Below are positions 44,652 to 52,968 of a stretch of DNA of 64,000 nt, in pieces. The DNA lies in assembly GCF_026723865.1 (NCBI RefSeq), contig NZ_CP113529.1, positions 4,030,001-4,094,000 of the forward strand, written 5' to 3'. The stretch's first letter is position 1. Every line of letters starts with the position of its first letter. This DNA is from Mycobacterium sp. Aquia_216 (GTDB taxonomy: Bacteria > Actinomycetota > Actinomycetes > Mycobacteriales > Mycobacteriaceae). Under the pieces are notes generated by a model. That model saw only the letters and a program-made list of their open reading frames with translations, made no database searches and had not been told where the DNA came from. Made by a program: the position numbers and the translations under genes.

Positions 44652-45368
44652 CTAAGTCCCCGTCTGGAATTCGGTGCCCTGACGCTCGCCGGACAGGTTC
44701 CGCAACATCACGAAAGTCATCGCGACGACCCAGACGAAGAAGAGTGCAACCGGGAGGTAGAGAGCGAACAGACCGTTGTACGCGAACGGTCCCGTCTTGA
44801 AGAAAGCGATTAACGCGCCCGCCGAGATTTGCACCGCGAGCCAGAGGCATAAATACCCGGACCACCGCGGAAACGGCGCCTGTTCCGGCTCCTTGAACGC
44901 CGCGAGCGCGATCGCGACAAACCACACCGTGAACGGCGGCCATGTGAAGATGAAGAGAAAGTACGCGAGATCGTTGCTATACCGCACAATCTCGGGAGGA
45001 TAGTCGCTGGGACGAAACGCGGTGAGCGCCCAGACCGTGCATGCCAGTACGACAAAGACACTGGCGACCGCGACGGACGCGACCTGGATGTAGGTGAGAA
45101 AGGGGCGCGCACCTTCCGCCGGCCGCGTCTGCGCGGCGAGTGCGCCACCGAACGGTGCGATGAGGGAGAGGCCGATCGCGGAGATGATCGCGCCGATCCG
45201 CACGCTCGTGGTGTGTTCAGCGTACTTTGCCGCCACCGCAGCCGCGGTACTCGACGGGTCCATGAATGGTGGAATGAAGCGCCCGACCAAGACGGCGCCG
45301 ACCAAGGTGACGATTGCCATCGCGGGTCCGCTCCAGATTCCAATCCGCAGCAGCCGCGTGTCGGTCAT
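44652..45368 (-). CDS. Six-segment membrane protein, FPRW family (family B, copy 4)
   Basis: A 238-residue protein with segments near residues 10-30, 55-78, 92-114, 132-154, 167-186 and 194-218. Family features are RFIPPFMDPSSTAAAVAAKY, TAFRPSDYPPE, FPRW and KTGPFAYNG. Its ATG overlaps the stop of family-B copy 5 by 4 bp, so two paralogues are made from one mRNA and may form a hetero-oligomer. It is convergent with the PEP-utilising gene, 8 bp away. Confidence 0.8.
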   Translation of the reverse strand: MTDTRLLRIGIWSGPAMAIVTLVGAVLVGRFIPPFMDPSSTAAAVAAKYAEHTTSVRIGAIISAIGLSLIAPFGGALAAQTRPAEGARPFLTYIQVASVAVASVFVVLACTVWALTAFRPSDYPPEIVRYSNDLAYFLFIFTWPPFTVWFVAIALAAFKEPEQAPFPRWSGYLCLWLAVQISAGALIAFFKTGPFAYNGLFALYLPVALFFVWVVAMTFVMLRNLSGERQGTEFQTGT

Positions 45369-46192
45369 CGTGGTCGGGCACTATCGCGCCCGACCTGGTC
45401 TCCGACCGCGGCGGCTGGGTAGGTCACAGCCTTGAGCAGCCAGACAGTGTTCGCGACGAACTGAATGCCGAAGACCACCGCCGGCAACCAGAACACGAAG
45501 ATGCCGTTCCACGCGAACGGACCGTCTTTGAAGAACTGCAACACGATTGCCGGGGTATAGACGAGGGTGGCCCAGATGTTGAGGTAGCCAAGCCAACGCG
45601 GAAACAGGGGCCTCTGCCGGGAGTCGGTGAGGATCGCAAACGCGAACGCAAAGTTCTGCGCCATGAACGGCGCCCACGGCATCACCACGATGAACCAAGC
45701 CACGTCGTTGAGCGTCTGCGTAGCCTCCGGTGACCGGTCAGGACGAAACGCGGTGACCGCCCACAACATCGCGGGGATCATGAACGTCACCGCCGCCACC
45801 GCTCCCCCGGCCAGGGCAACGCCGGCAGCGGTGTGGCCGGAGCCCGGGATACGGCGGATTTGACCGTAAATCGCGCCGGAGTAGGCGATGTAGAACATCG
45901 ACGCGAGAAGGATCAGCGCCGTACCAAACCGGATTCCGGTTGCGTGTTGCTGGTAGTGCGTCGCGATCTCGATCGCCGATGCGCCGGGTCGCAAAGGCGG
46001 CAGGAACCTGCACAACAACAGTCCCCCGAAAAACAACAACGGACAGACGATGCCGCTAAAAGCGCACACGCGCTGGAACGTTCGCTGGGCCCCGGTCGCC
46101 GATGATCCCGAACCACCGCTTGCCTCAGCGGACGGCACCGTCGCCCCGCCTGCACGGGCAGTCTCGCGGTCGACGTCGTGCTGCAGTGCCAT
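45365..46192 (-). CDS. Six-segment membrane protein, FPRW family (family B, copy 5)
   Basis: A 275-residue protein with a 35-residue polar N-terminal extension, then six hydrophobic segments. RFLPPLRPGASAIEIATHY, HATGIRFGTALIL, TAFRPDRSPEAT, FPRW and KDGPFAWNG make it very close to copy 7 at 52969. It is the first gene of the pair with copy 4. The 364-bp region upstream carries nested palindromes that may control it. Confidence 0.8.
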   Translation of the reverse strand: MALQHDVDRETARAGGATVPSAEASGGSGSSATGAQRTFQRVCAFSGIVCPLLFFGGLLLCRFLPPLRPGASAIEIATHYQQHATGIRFGTALILLASMFYIAYSGAIYGQIRRIPGSGHTAAGVALAGGAVAAVTFMIPAMLWAVTAFRPDRSPEATQTLNDVAWFIVVMPWAPFMAQNFAFAFAILTDSRQRPLFPRWLGYLNIWATLVYTPAIVLQFFKDGPFAWNGIFVFWLPAVVFGIQFVANTVWLLKAVTYPAAAVGDQVGRDSARPR

Positions 46193-46556
46193 GACGAATT
46201 GCTCCTTACGATCGGGCAGACAGGCCGATCCGCTCGGTCCCAGGTGCTGGAGGGCTCAGTGAGTAGCGTTGGCCCGCAAAGCTTTCACCGTCTCCGCTGG
46301 CGCGGTCACACAAGATCGACTGCGCCCGACGGCACTGAATCGTTGTCAACACCGACCGCTTTCCGTGTCTGGGCGTCCAGGTCACCCAGTGATGGCAAAA
46401 CTAGCCCACGTTGAATCAACTTTCAATAGTGAATTAGAATTCAACGCAGTCCCAAGATATCTGTCGAACTCGCTAGGGTCGTCGCGAGAACGGCGATCCA
46501 GAACCGGATGTCGAAGAACTCGAAATTCCCTGTGTCATATGCACTACCGGCGCCGG
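46193..46556. other. Intergenic region with nested palindromes
   Basis: 364 bp between a TetR gene and the family-B pair, all leftward. No convincing gene. An AT-rich island at 46405-46450 holds CGTTGAAT (46409-46416) pairing with ATTCAACG (46439-46446), TTGAA-N6-TTCAA (46411-46426), and TGAATT-AG-AATTCA (46430-46443). This resembles a promoter with several operator half-sites, perhaps for the TetR encoded at 46557. Confidence 0.5.
46409..46446. promoter_or_regulatory. Nested TTGAA/TTCAA palindromes
   Basis: Three overlapping dyads built from TTGAA/TTCAA in 38 bp, about 220 bp upstream of the family-B pair. Arm lengths are 8, 5 and 6 bp. This is the most symmetrical AT-rich stretch in the neighbourhood, so a multi-dimer repressor site is plausible. 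Confidence 0.4.
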
Positions 46557-47162
46557 CTACGGTAGCTTTCGCCGCGCGATCTCTCGCGCGGAGGCCGCGT
46601 CGACGCCGAAGCCGCGCAACATCATCTCGGCGCCCCGCGACTCTGTCTTGGGTCCCGCCGGCAGCCGGCCGGCCAGGATCGCCCGTATCGCGGCCAACGC
46701 GGCACCCACGATCGAGGTCAGGGCAAGGTTCAGATCGTCGATCGCGAATCGACCAGATTTGCGGCCGCGGGACAGGGTCTCAATGGCCCAGGGTGTCACC
46801 GCGTCCTCGAATATCGCGTTGACGCGGTCGAGCTCCACGAGAACCCGCGCCAACTCTGGTTCGTCCCGGCTGAACCGCAGGAAACGCCGGTAAGACGCCG
46901 ATGCCGCCTCGGCGGCATCGGCGAACTCGAGGGCATCCGCGCCGATACTTGCCGCAAGTCCGGCAAGCACGTCGGCCACCACCGCCTCGATGAGTGCGTC
47001 CTTCGACTCGAAGTAGGTGTAGAAGGTGCCGAAGCCAAGGTCCGCGTGATCGGTGACATCGCCAATTCGAAGGTCCGACACTCCGTTCTGGGCGATCAGC
47101 TGGTGGGCCGCGGCCAGGAGCCGTTGCCGGGCTTCCGCCTTACGCCGGTCGCGGCGTCCCAT
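46557..47162 (-). CDS. TetR-family transcriptional regulator
   Basis: A 201-residue TetR protein. RKAEARQRLLAAAHQLIAQNG and RIGDVTDHADLGFGTFYTYFESKDALI form the DNA-binding domain. It is closely related to the TetR at 49875 (both have GxGxFYxYFxSKxxLxEAV and a DLNLALTSIVGAALAAIRAILAG-like C-terminus). I chose ATG 47162 (MGRRDRRK); the open frame continues to 47276 but that part is AT-rich and looks like promoter. It is divergent from the FAD oxidoreductase at 47254 and is its likely regulator. Confidence 0.88.
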   Translation of the reverse strand: MGRRDRRKAEARQRLLAAAHQLIAQNGVSDLRIGDVTDHADLGFGTFYTYFESKDALIEAVVADVLAGLAASIGADALEFADAAEAASASYRRFLRFSRDEPELARVLVELDRVNAIFEDAVTPWAIETLSRGRKSGRFAIDDLNLALTSIVGAALAAIRAILAGRLPAGPKTESRGAEMMLRGFGVDAASAREIARRKLP

Positions 47163-47253
47163 CGGGGCAGGAGACACAGTCACGACAGCAGTATCGCACC
47201 CGATCCGCGTCTCAATCTTGATTTTCGAATCGAGTTCGATCAGGATCACAAGT

Positions 47254-48852
47254 ATGACCGAAACCACCCTGCCCACCGAGGCGGACTACGTTGTCATCGG
47301 GGCCGGACACAATGGGTTGACCGCCGCGTGTTACCTGTCCAAGGCCGGACATCGCGTGGCCGTCTTGGAGGCATCGCCGACCGTGGGCGGCATGACTTCC
47401 ACCAACGCCACCCTGCAGAAGGCCCCGGGCCACTACTTCAACGAGGGCGCGATCCAGTTGACTGGGATCTTCCAGCTGTCCGGAGTGGCCGAGGACCTCG
47501 AACTACACAAATACGGACTGCGGCGAATCTCGGTGGACCCCGCACACATTCAGTTGGCACCCGATGGAAGCTCGCTGGCAATCTGGAAGGACGCCAGTCG
47601 CACCGCCGACGAACTGCGGCGCTTTTCACCGAAAGACGCTCGAGCGTGGCTGGACATGGCCAATGCCCTGGACCCGATTATGGACGTGGTCGTCGCGTAC
47701 ATGAAGTCGCATCCACTGCGCCCGTTCAATCGCGAGATGGCCGGCTCGTTATTCGGCGCCACCCGCCACCTCAAGAAGATCGCAGGCCTGCGGAACATGA
47801 TCACTGCGTCGCACACCGAATTCCTCGAGGAAACCTTTGAAACAGAATTGCCCAAGGGCGCGCTGGCAGCCATGGCCGCCTTCTCGCAGATGCGTCTCGA
47901 CGCGACCGCCTGGGCAATGATCTATCTCGGTGTCGTGCAAAAGGTTGCGAATGCAATGCCGGTCGGCGGCACCGGTGCGCTGCCCGCTGCGCTGCATCGC
48001 TGCCTCACCGCGCTGGGCGGCACCGTACACACCAACACCCGAGTGCAGCAGCTTGCTGTGTCCAACGACCGCGTGACCGGAGTGCAGCTGGAATCCGGCC
48101 AGTTCGTCGCGGCACGCAAGGGTGTGCTGACGACCTGCAACCCGGTCGTCACGCTCAACGAGCTGCTGCCGGAGGGCACGTTGAACAGCACGTTGTCGGC
48201 GCGCGCCAAGGACATTCCGATTCGTAAGACACACGCGACGTCGCTGAAGATCAACGTCGCCCTCGAGGGCCAAGTGACGATGAAGAAGCATGAAGATTGG
48301 CGCGGCGACGGCCTGGACCTCCGCAAATACCTCATTGCCTGGCACACCCTCAAGGAACAAGACGATGCCTGGAACGCCGTTGTTCGGGGCCAATGGCCCG
48401 ACCCGGTCCCGGTGAGCTGCGCGATCATCCCCACCGCGGTAGATCCCACCCAGGCCCCCGAGGGCCGTGACAATTTGTGGCTGTGGTCCGGCGTTATCCC
48501 GGTGACACCCGAGGAGCCATGGGACGACGTCCGTGACAAGGTCGGCGACGCCGTATTACGTGATACCGCACAGTATTACGAGGGACTCGACAAACTCGAG
48601 ATCGATCGGGCCGTGCTCGGCGGACCCGACCTCGAAACGAGGTTCAATGCGCCGGCGGGCAACGTCTACCACGTCGATCCGCTGATCACGCGGTTCGGGC
48701 CGTTGAAGCCCGCGGCCGGATTGGGCGGCTACCGGACGCCGGTCAAGGGGCTCTATCTCAGCGGCGCCGGCACCCACCCCGTGGGCGGAGTGTGCGCGCT
48801 GCCGGGCAAGCTCGCCGCACAGACGGCCATTCGAGACCAACGGAAGCGATGA
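47254..48852 (+). CDS. FAD-dependent oxidoreductase, phytoene-dehydrogenase-like (PYROXD2/CrtI type)
   Basis: A 532-residue FAD protein: GAGHNG at residues 16-21, VLEASPTVGGMTS, and the C-terminal GGYRTPVKGLYLSGAGTHPV with GKLAAQTAI. It aligns along its whole length with the protein at 29132. I chose ATG 47254; the frame is open further upstream but overlaps the divergent TetR gene. Its stop overlaps the start of a family-B membrane gene in an ATGA junction, so the two proteins are made together. Confidence 0.86.
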   Translation: MTETTLPTEADYVVIGAGHNGLTAACYLSKAGHRVAVLEASPTVGGMTSTNATLQKAPGHYFNEGAIQLTGIFQLSGVAEDLELHKYGLRRISVDPAHIQLAPDGSSLAIWKDASRTADELRRFSPKDARAWLDMANALDPIMDVVVAYMKSHPLRPFNREMAGSLFGATRHLKKIAGLRNMITASHTEFLEETFETELPKGALAAMAAFSQMRLDATAWAMIYLGVVQKVANAMPVGGTGALPAALHRCLTALGGTVHTNTRVQQLAVSNDRVTGVQLESGQFVAARKGVLTTCNPVVTLNELLPEGTLNSTLSARAKDIPIRKTHATSLKINVALEGQVTMKKHEDWRGDGLDLRKYLIAWHTLKEQDDAWNAVVRGQWPDPVPVSCAIIPTAVDPTQAPEGRDNLWLWSGVIPVTPEEPWDDVRDKVGDAVLRDTAQYYEGLDKLEIDRAVLGGPDLETRFNAPAGNVYHVDPLITRFGPLKPAAGLGGYRTPVKGLYLSGAGTHPVGGVCALPGKLAAQTAIRDQRKR

Positions 48853-49601
48853 CAGCGCCCGATGCGCTGCTGCGTGACGTCGAATTGTCGCGCAGGATCC
48901 AGACGTTCTGCGCGTGGTGTGGTCCGGCGTTCGTGGTGCTCTTGTTCGGCGGATGGGGGTTGATGGGCGGATTCATTCCGCTCATACCACCGTCGTACCA
49001 AGCCCCGCAGGTGGCCGCGGCCTACGGTGACAGCGTCAACGTCCACCGGCTCGGAACGCTGCTGGCATTGATCGGCATCTTCTTGACGATCCCCTTCTTC
49101 TTCGCGATCAGCATGCAAATCCGGCGCACGGAGTTGCGCGTGCCCAGTTTGGCAATTCTGCAGTTCGCTTCCGGGATCATCGTCACGGTCGTGTTGATCA
49201 TCCCGATGCTGTTGTTCATCGGAGGGTTGTTTCGGCCGGAACGCCCGCCGGAGCTGACGAAGCTCGTTAACGATCTGTCCTACGTGATGCTGATCCTCCC
49301 GTGGCCCCCGATCTTCGGTCAGCTCGGCGCGCTGGTCGTTGCGATCTTCCACGATCGCAGCGCGGCGCCGGTTTTCCCGCGCTGGCTCGGATTCTTCAAC
49401 CTGTGGGTCGCACTGCTGCTGCTGCCGGCGAGCATGATCATCTTCTTCAAGACGGGTCCCTTTGCCTGGACCGGCGTGGTCGGTTTCTGGATACCCGCGG
49501 CGGTCTTTGGAGTCTGGTACATCGTGATGACCGTCGTCCTACTGCGGGCCATTCGCGACGAGGCGACATCGGACGCGCGCGCGGCGCGTTCAGACGCTTA
49601 G
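48849..49601 (+). CDS. Six-segment membrane protein, FPRW family (family B, copy 6)
   Basis: A 250-residue protein with six hydrophobic segments between residues 19 and 233. It shows GFIPLIPPSYQAPQVAAAY, GGLFRPERPPE, FPRW and KTGPFAWTG. ATG 48849 overlaps the FAD oxidoreductase stop by 4 bp; the longer frame from 48792 would lie inside that gene. The coupling suggests that it anchors, or feeds substrate to, the FAD enzyme. Function unknown. Confidence 0.82.
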   Translation: MTAPDALLRDVELSRRIQTFCAWCGPAFVVLLFGGWGLMGGFIPLIPPSYQAPQVAAAYGDSVNVHRLGTLLALIGIFLTIPFFFAISMQIRRTELRVPSLAILQFASGIIVTVVLIIPMLLFIGGLFRPERPPELTKLVNDLSYVMLILPWPPIFGQLGALVVAIFHDRSAAPVFPRWLGFFNLWVALLLLPASMIIFFKTGPFAWTGVVGFWIPAAVFGVWYIVMTVVLLRAIRDEATSDARAARSDA

Positions 49602-49643
49602 CATTTCGCGTAACCGCCGGTTCGTCAGGCATGGATCCCGCGC

Positions 49644-49878
49644 CTACTCGAACGGAATATCGAAGTGCTGCTGGCAGCGGTTGAACGCAATCCGATCGCG
49701 TGAATTCATCTCGTCCGAGCCGAGATTCAGCTTGTGGACGGCCTAGTCGCCCCGGGGATGGGTATCAACGTGATGCTGCATCGCGTCGCGCGGTGACGTA
49801 GTCGAAAGCGCCGAACTGGAACGGATGATCCGTGCGCCCCCATTGCACGTGCCGAGCAGTGTGGTGCAGCGAGGCTAG
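49644..49878 (-). pseudogene. Decayed gene fragment of unknown family
   Basis: Leftward, one frame reads SLHHTARHVQWGRTDHPFQF and then GAFDYVTARR; after a +1 shift near 49785 it continues QHHVDTHPRGD, an in-frame TAG, then KLNLGSDEMNSRDRIAFNRC and the end FDIPFE at TAG 49646-49644. The composition looks coding in two frames with one frameshift and one nonsense codon. I do not recognise the family. It lies directly after the TetR stop and is the only content of the gap before it. Confidence 0.4.
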
Positions 49879-50519
49879 CCCCCTGCCGACTCCTGATCGG
49901 CCGCGGCGCTGACGATGGCCTCAGCTTCTTGCGGTGGCAACCCGAGTGACGCCAGTACGTGGCGAGCGAAGGCTTGGTGGGCGTTCGTGCCATGTCGACC
50001 GTTGAGGATCTCTCGAATGAGCGCGAACGCGCCACCGATCACCGCGGTGAGCAAAACCTCGATATCGGCGACAATGAAACGGCCACTTTCGATTCCGCGC
50101 TCCACGGCTATGCGGGCGTGCGGGTGGACGGCGCCGCCGAACAGTTCCTCGGAATGTCCGATGTTCACGATCAGGCGGGCGAAGTCGGGTTCGTCGTACG
50201 CAAGCCGAATGACGCGAAGATTGGCCAGAGCCACTACCTCAGCAGGGTCGGTGTCGCCCTCGGCATTGGTGATGATCGCCGACGTGAGGTCGGACAAGCT
50301 CTCGGTGATCACCGCTTCGAGGAGTTCCTCCTTGGACTGGAAGTAGTTGTAAAAGGAGCCCAGCGCGACGTCGGCCTCTTCGGTGATGTCCTGGATACGA
50401 AGGCTCGCAACCCCTTTAGCGGCGATCAGCGTTCGACCGGCGTCCAGCAGCAGACGCCGGGTGCGTAGCCGCTGACGTTCGACGCGCGTCGTCGCCTTGC
50501 CTTCGGCCTCGGGCTTCAC
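49875..50519 (-). CDS. TetR-family transcriptional regulator
   Basis: A TetR protein of about 214 residues. RQRLRTRRLLLDAGRTLIAA and RIQDITEEADVALGSFYNYF are the DNA-binding helices; the C-terminal domain (FIVADIEVLLTAVIGGAFAL) resembles the TetR at 46557. I chose GTG 50519, because the 17 codons from ATG 50570 are very AT-rich and look like promoter sequence. It is divergent from the CrtC/AttH-like / kinase / membrane operon and probably controls it. Confidence 0.86.
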   Translation of the reverse strand: MKPEAEGKATTRVERQRLRTRRLLLDAGRTLIAAKGVASLRIQDITEEADVALGSFYNYFQSKEELLEAVITESLSDLTSAIITNAEGDTDPAEVVALANLRVIRLAYDEPDFARLIVNIGHSEELFGGAVHPHARIAVERGIESGRFIVADIEVLLTAVIGGAFALIREILNGRHGTNAHQAFARHVLASLGLPPQEAEAIVSAAADQESAGG

Positions 50520-50759
50520 ACCCGGATTATTACCGAATGAATTAAGGTTCACCCTTGAAATTATATTCATGATTTGTTAGTTTAATCCCGCGGGGTGAAC
50601 TGGCTCACAGCTGACGAAGCGGCGATGTGACGATGCTTGGTCGCGGCGAGCCGGCTCCCCCGGAGTCGGAGGCGTTGTGGCACAAGCTCAAAGTAGTCGC
50701 GGGATCGCTCGCGGAGCCAGCAATTCCCCAAACCGTCAAGGCATAGGAGCGAAGCGGGC

Positions 50760-51806
50760 ATGGCGCTTGCCAAACATTCCGGAGACACTGATCTGCTGCT
50801 GCCGCTGCCGGAGGACGGCGAGCGGTGGGATCCGCATCTGATCCACACTCACTACTTCGGCTTCAGCGTTCCCGAAGCCGCGATCGGCGCCTTCCTCTAC
50901 GTGCGCTACCAGCCGGCCTTCCCGCTGTCGCAAGGTGGCGTGTGCATCTTCCAAGGCACGGACAATGTCGAACACACCGATATGGCTTTCCTTGACTACG
51001 AGATCACGATGCCCTGGCCACGAGTCGACGGCAGCACAATCACCACCGACAACGGGCTGACCATTGATTTTCTCGAACCGGGCCGGACCGCGCGGATCAC
51101 CTACCGGAGCGGTGACGGGGCCACCACCGTCGACGTCGTCGCCGAAGCGGTGACCCCGCTGCTGGCCCGAGGACATGTGATGCCGGGCGAGGAACACCAT
51201 CATGACGTGGCCCGCGAGCCGGGCGGCACCGAACAATTCATGCACATGACGGGCGAGTTGGTGCTGGAGGGAACAACCTATCCGGTCGATTGTTATGCCC
51301 CGCGGGACCGCTCCTGGCGCCAGATCAGGGTGGAACGCCGTGGCGCGGTGCCGGTTCCACCCGTCGGCTGGTCTCCGATGTACTTCGGCCCCGATCTCAT
51401 CTTCAACCAGATCAGCTTCGAGCCGCTGGATACCGACCCCGCCTGGGCAGGCCTCTATGACGTCGGAGATCGTCCCTCACATCACTACGCCTGGATTCAG
51501 CGCGGCGAGGAGACCCGATCGATTAAGTGGGTGCGCCGCAACGTCTTCGAGTATCACCCCCGCATTCACCTGCCCATGCGCCAGGAGATCGCCGCCGAGG
51601 ACGAAACCGGAGAGCTGTACCGGTTCGAGGGTGAGGCAATCGCGTGCGCGCCGCTGCCGGCGTGGCCCAACACCTCGTTCCACGACAGCGTGTACCGCTG
51701 GACCGACGAACAGGGTCGCACCACTCACTCGACGTATCAAGAGATTTGGTTCGACGAATACCAGCGGAAGATGAAACGCCGAGCGCTGGCCGCTGTGTAT
51801 CCATAA
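50760..51806 (+). CDS. CrtC/AttH-like lipocalin-fold protein, DUF7064-type
   Basis: A 348-residue beta-rich protein with PRDRSWRQIR (DRSW at 183-186), the motif shared with the 37829 protein and the AttH/CrtC superfamily. The N-terminal half has HTHYFGFSVPEAAIGAFLYV, and the C-terminal half repeats similar strands, giving the two-lipocalin-domain look. No signal peptide. AGGAG precedes the ATG. It is the first gene of an operon with an APH-fold kinase (42 bp downstream) and a family-B membrane gene. Possibly a hydratase or isomerase acting on the kinase substrate; unproven. Confidence 0.62.
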   Translation: MALAKHSGDTDLLLPLPEDGERWDPHLIHTHYFGFSVPEAAIGAFLYVRYQPAFPLSQGGVCIFQGTDNVEHTDMAFLDYEITMPWPRVDGSTITTDNGLTIDFLEPGRTARITYRSGDGATTVDVVAEAVTPLLARGHVMPGEEHHHDVAREPGGTEQFMHMTGELVLEGTTYPVDCYAPRDRSWRQIRVERRGAVPVPPVGWSPMYFGPDLIFNQISFEPLDTDPAWAGLYDVGDRPSHHYAWIQRGEETRSIKWVRRNVFEYHPRIHLPMRQEIAAEDETGELYRFEGEAIACAPLPAWPNTSFHDSVYRWTDEQGRTTHSTYQEIWFDEYQRKMKRRALAAVYP

Positions 51807-51848
51807 CGCGTTGTCCCGCAGGATTTTTTACTCAAAGAGGAGCAAGCG

Positions 51849-52967
51849 ATGGCCCTGAAGAACATTATCGACACCGAACTGGCCGCCAAAAGGCTCGCCG
51901 GGTGGCTGGCATCGAAATATCCTGATGCACAGGACATCACCGTGACGGACGTCAAGGTACCCGGCGCGGGCGGGTTGTCCAATGAGACGGTTCTCTTCAC
52001 GGCGAACTGGCGTGACGCCGATGGCCAGCAGACTCGGGGCATGGCTGCCCGCGTGCAACCCGACGGTCCCGGCGTGTTTCCCAACTACGACCTGAGCAAG
52101 GAAGCGGCCGTTATCAAGGCACTTGCCGACCATTCGCCGGTCCCCGTGCCCCAGGTGTATTTCTTCGAAGACGACCCCGCCGTCTTCGGTGCGCCGTTCT
52201 TGGTGATGCAGCGGATTGACGGCCGTATCCCCGCCGACGACCCGCCGTTCACCGCCGCCGGGTGGGTGCTCGACCTGACGCCAGATCAGCGACGTCAGAT
52301 GTGGCACAACAGCATCGATGTGCTGGTCCAGATCCACAGCGTGGACTGGCGCGCACTTGGACTCGACTTTCTCGATACGCCGGAAAACCACAGCGGTCTC
52401 GACGCGGGTCTCTCCCAATGGCGACGCACCTTCGAGTGGGCCGCCGAAGGCGAGCCGAATCCGACCCTCGAAGCTGCGCTGCGCTGGTTGGACGAGAACC
52501 GGCCAAAGCACGACGAACCCAAGGTTCTCAATTGGGGCGATGCGCGGGTGGGCAACATCATTTTCTCCGCCGAGCTCGCCGCCGCGGGCGTGCTCGACTG
52601 GGAAATGGTGGCCCTGGCCAGTCGCGAACAAGATCTCGGCTGGTGGCTGTTCTTGATGCGCCACCACACCGAGGGCGTAGGTCTCGAACTGCCGGCGGGT
52701 ATTCCCGATCGCGACGAAACCATCGACTACTACCAACGGACGACGGGTCACACATTGCGCGACCTCGACTACTACGAGGTTCTGGCCGGCACCCGACTTT
52801 CCATCCTGATGGTCCGCGCCGCGCACATGATGATCGGCGCCGGACTTCTTCCGTCAGAATCTCCCATGGCGCAAAGCAATCCGGCAAGCCAGCTCGTCGC
52901 GAAGCTCCTTGATCTGCCAGCACCCACCGGAACCACTACCAGCTTTATCGGGAATCGGGGCCAGTGA
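51849..52967 (+). CDS. APH-fold phosphotransferase (ACAD10-like kinase)
   Basis: A 372-residue small-molecule kinase. The Gly loop GGLSNET is at residues 41-47. The catalytic loop NWGDARVGN carries Asp231 and Asn236 (Trp replaces the usual His before GD), and VLDWEM has the metal-binding Asp250. This subtype resembles the kinase domain of ACAD10/11, which phosphorylates 4-hydroxyacyl-CoAs so that they can enter beta-oxidation; a similar role would fit the FadE genes nearby, but this is inference. AAGAGGAGCAAGCG precedes ATG 51849. It lies between the CrtC/AttH-like gene and family-B copy 7. Confidence 0.83.
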   Translation: MALKNIIDTELAAKRLAGWLASKYPDAQDITVTDVKVPGAGGLSNETVLFTANWRDADGQQTRGMAARVQPDGPGVFPNYDLSKEAAVIKALADHSPVPVPQVYFFEDDPAVFGAPFLVMQRIDGRIPADDPPFTAAGWVLDLTPDQRRQMWHNSIDVLVQIHSVDWRALGLDFLDTPENHSGLDAGLSQWRRTFEWAAEGEPNPTLEAALRWLDENRPKHDEPKVLNWGDARVGNIIFSAELAAAGVLDWEMVALASREQDLGWWLFLMRHHTEGVGLELPAGIPDRDETIDYYQRTTGHTLRDLDYYEVLAGTRLSILMVRAAHMMIGAGLLPSESPMAQSNPASQLVAKLLDLPAPTGTTTSFIGNRGQ

Positions 52968-52968
52968 A

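Noticed and set aside
46269..46565. A 98-codon frame in the gap before the TetR at 46557
   Set aside because: TTG start, Arg/Ser-rich shadow composition, and it crosses the AT-rich palindromic island.
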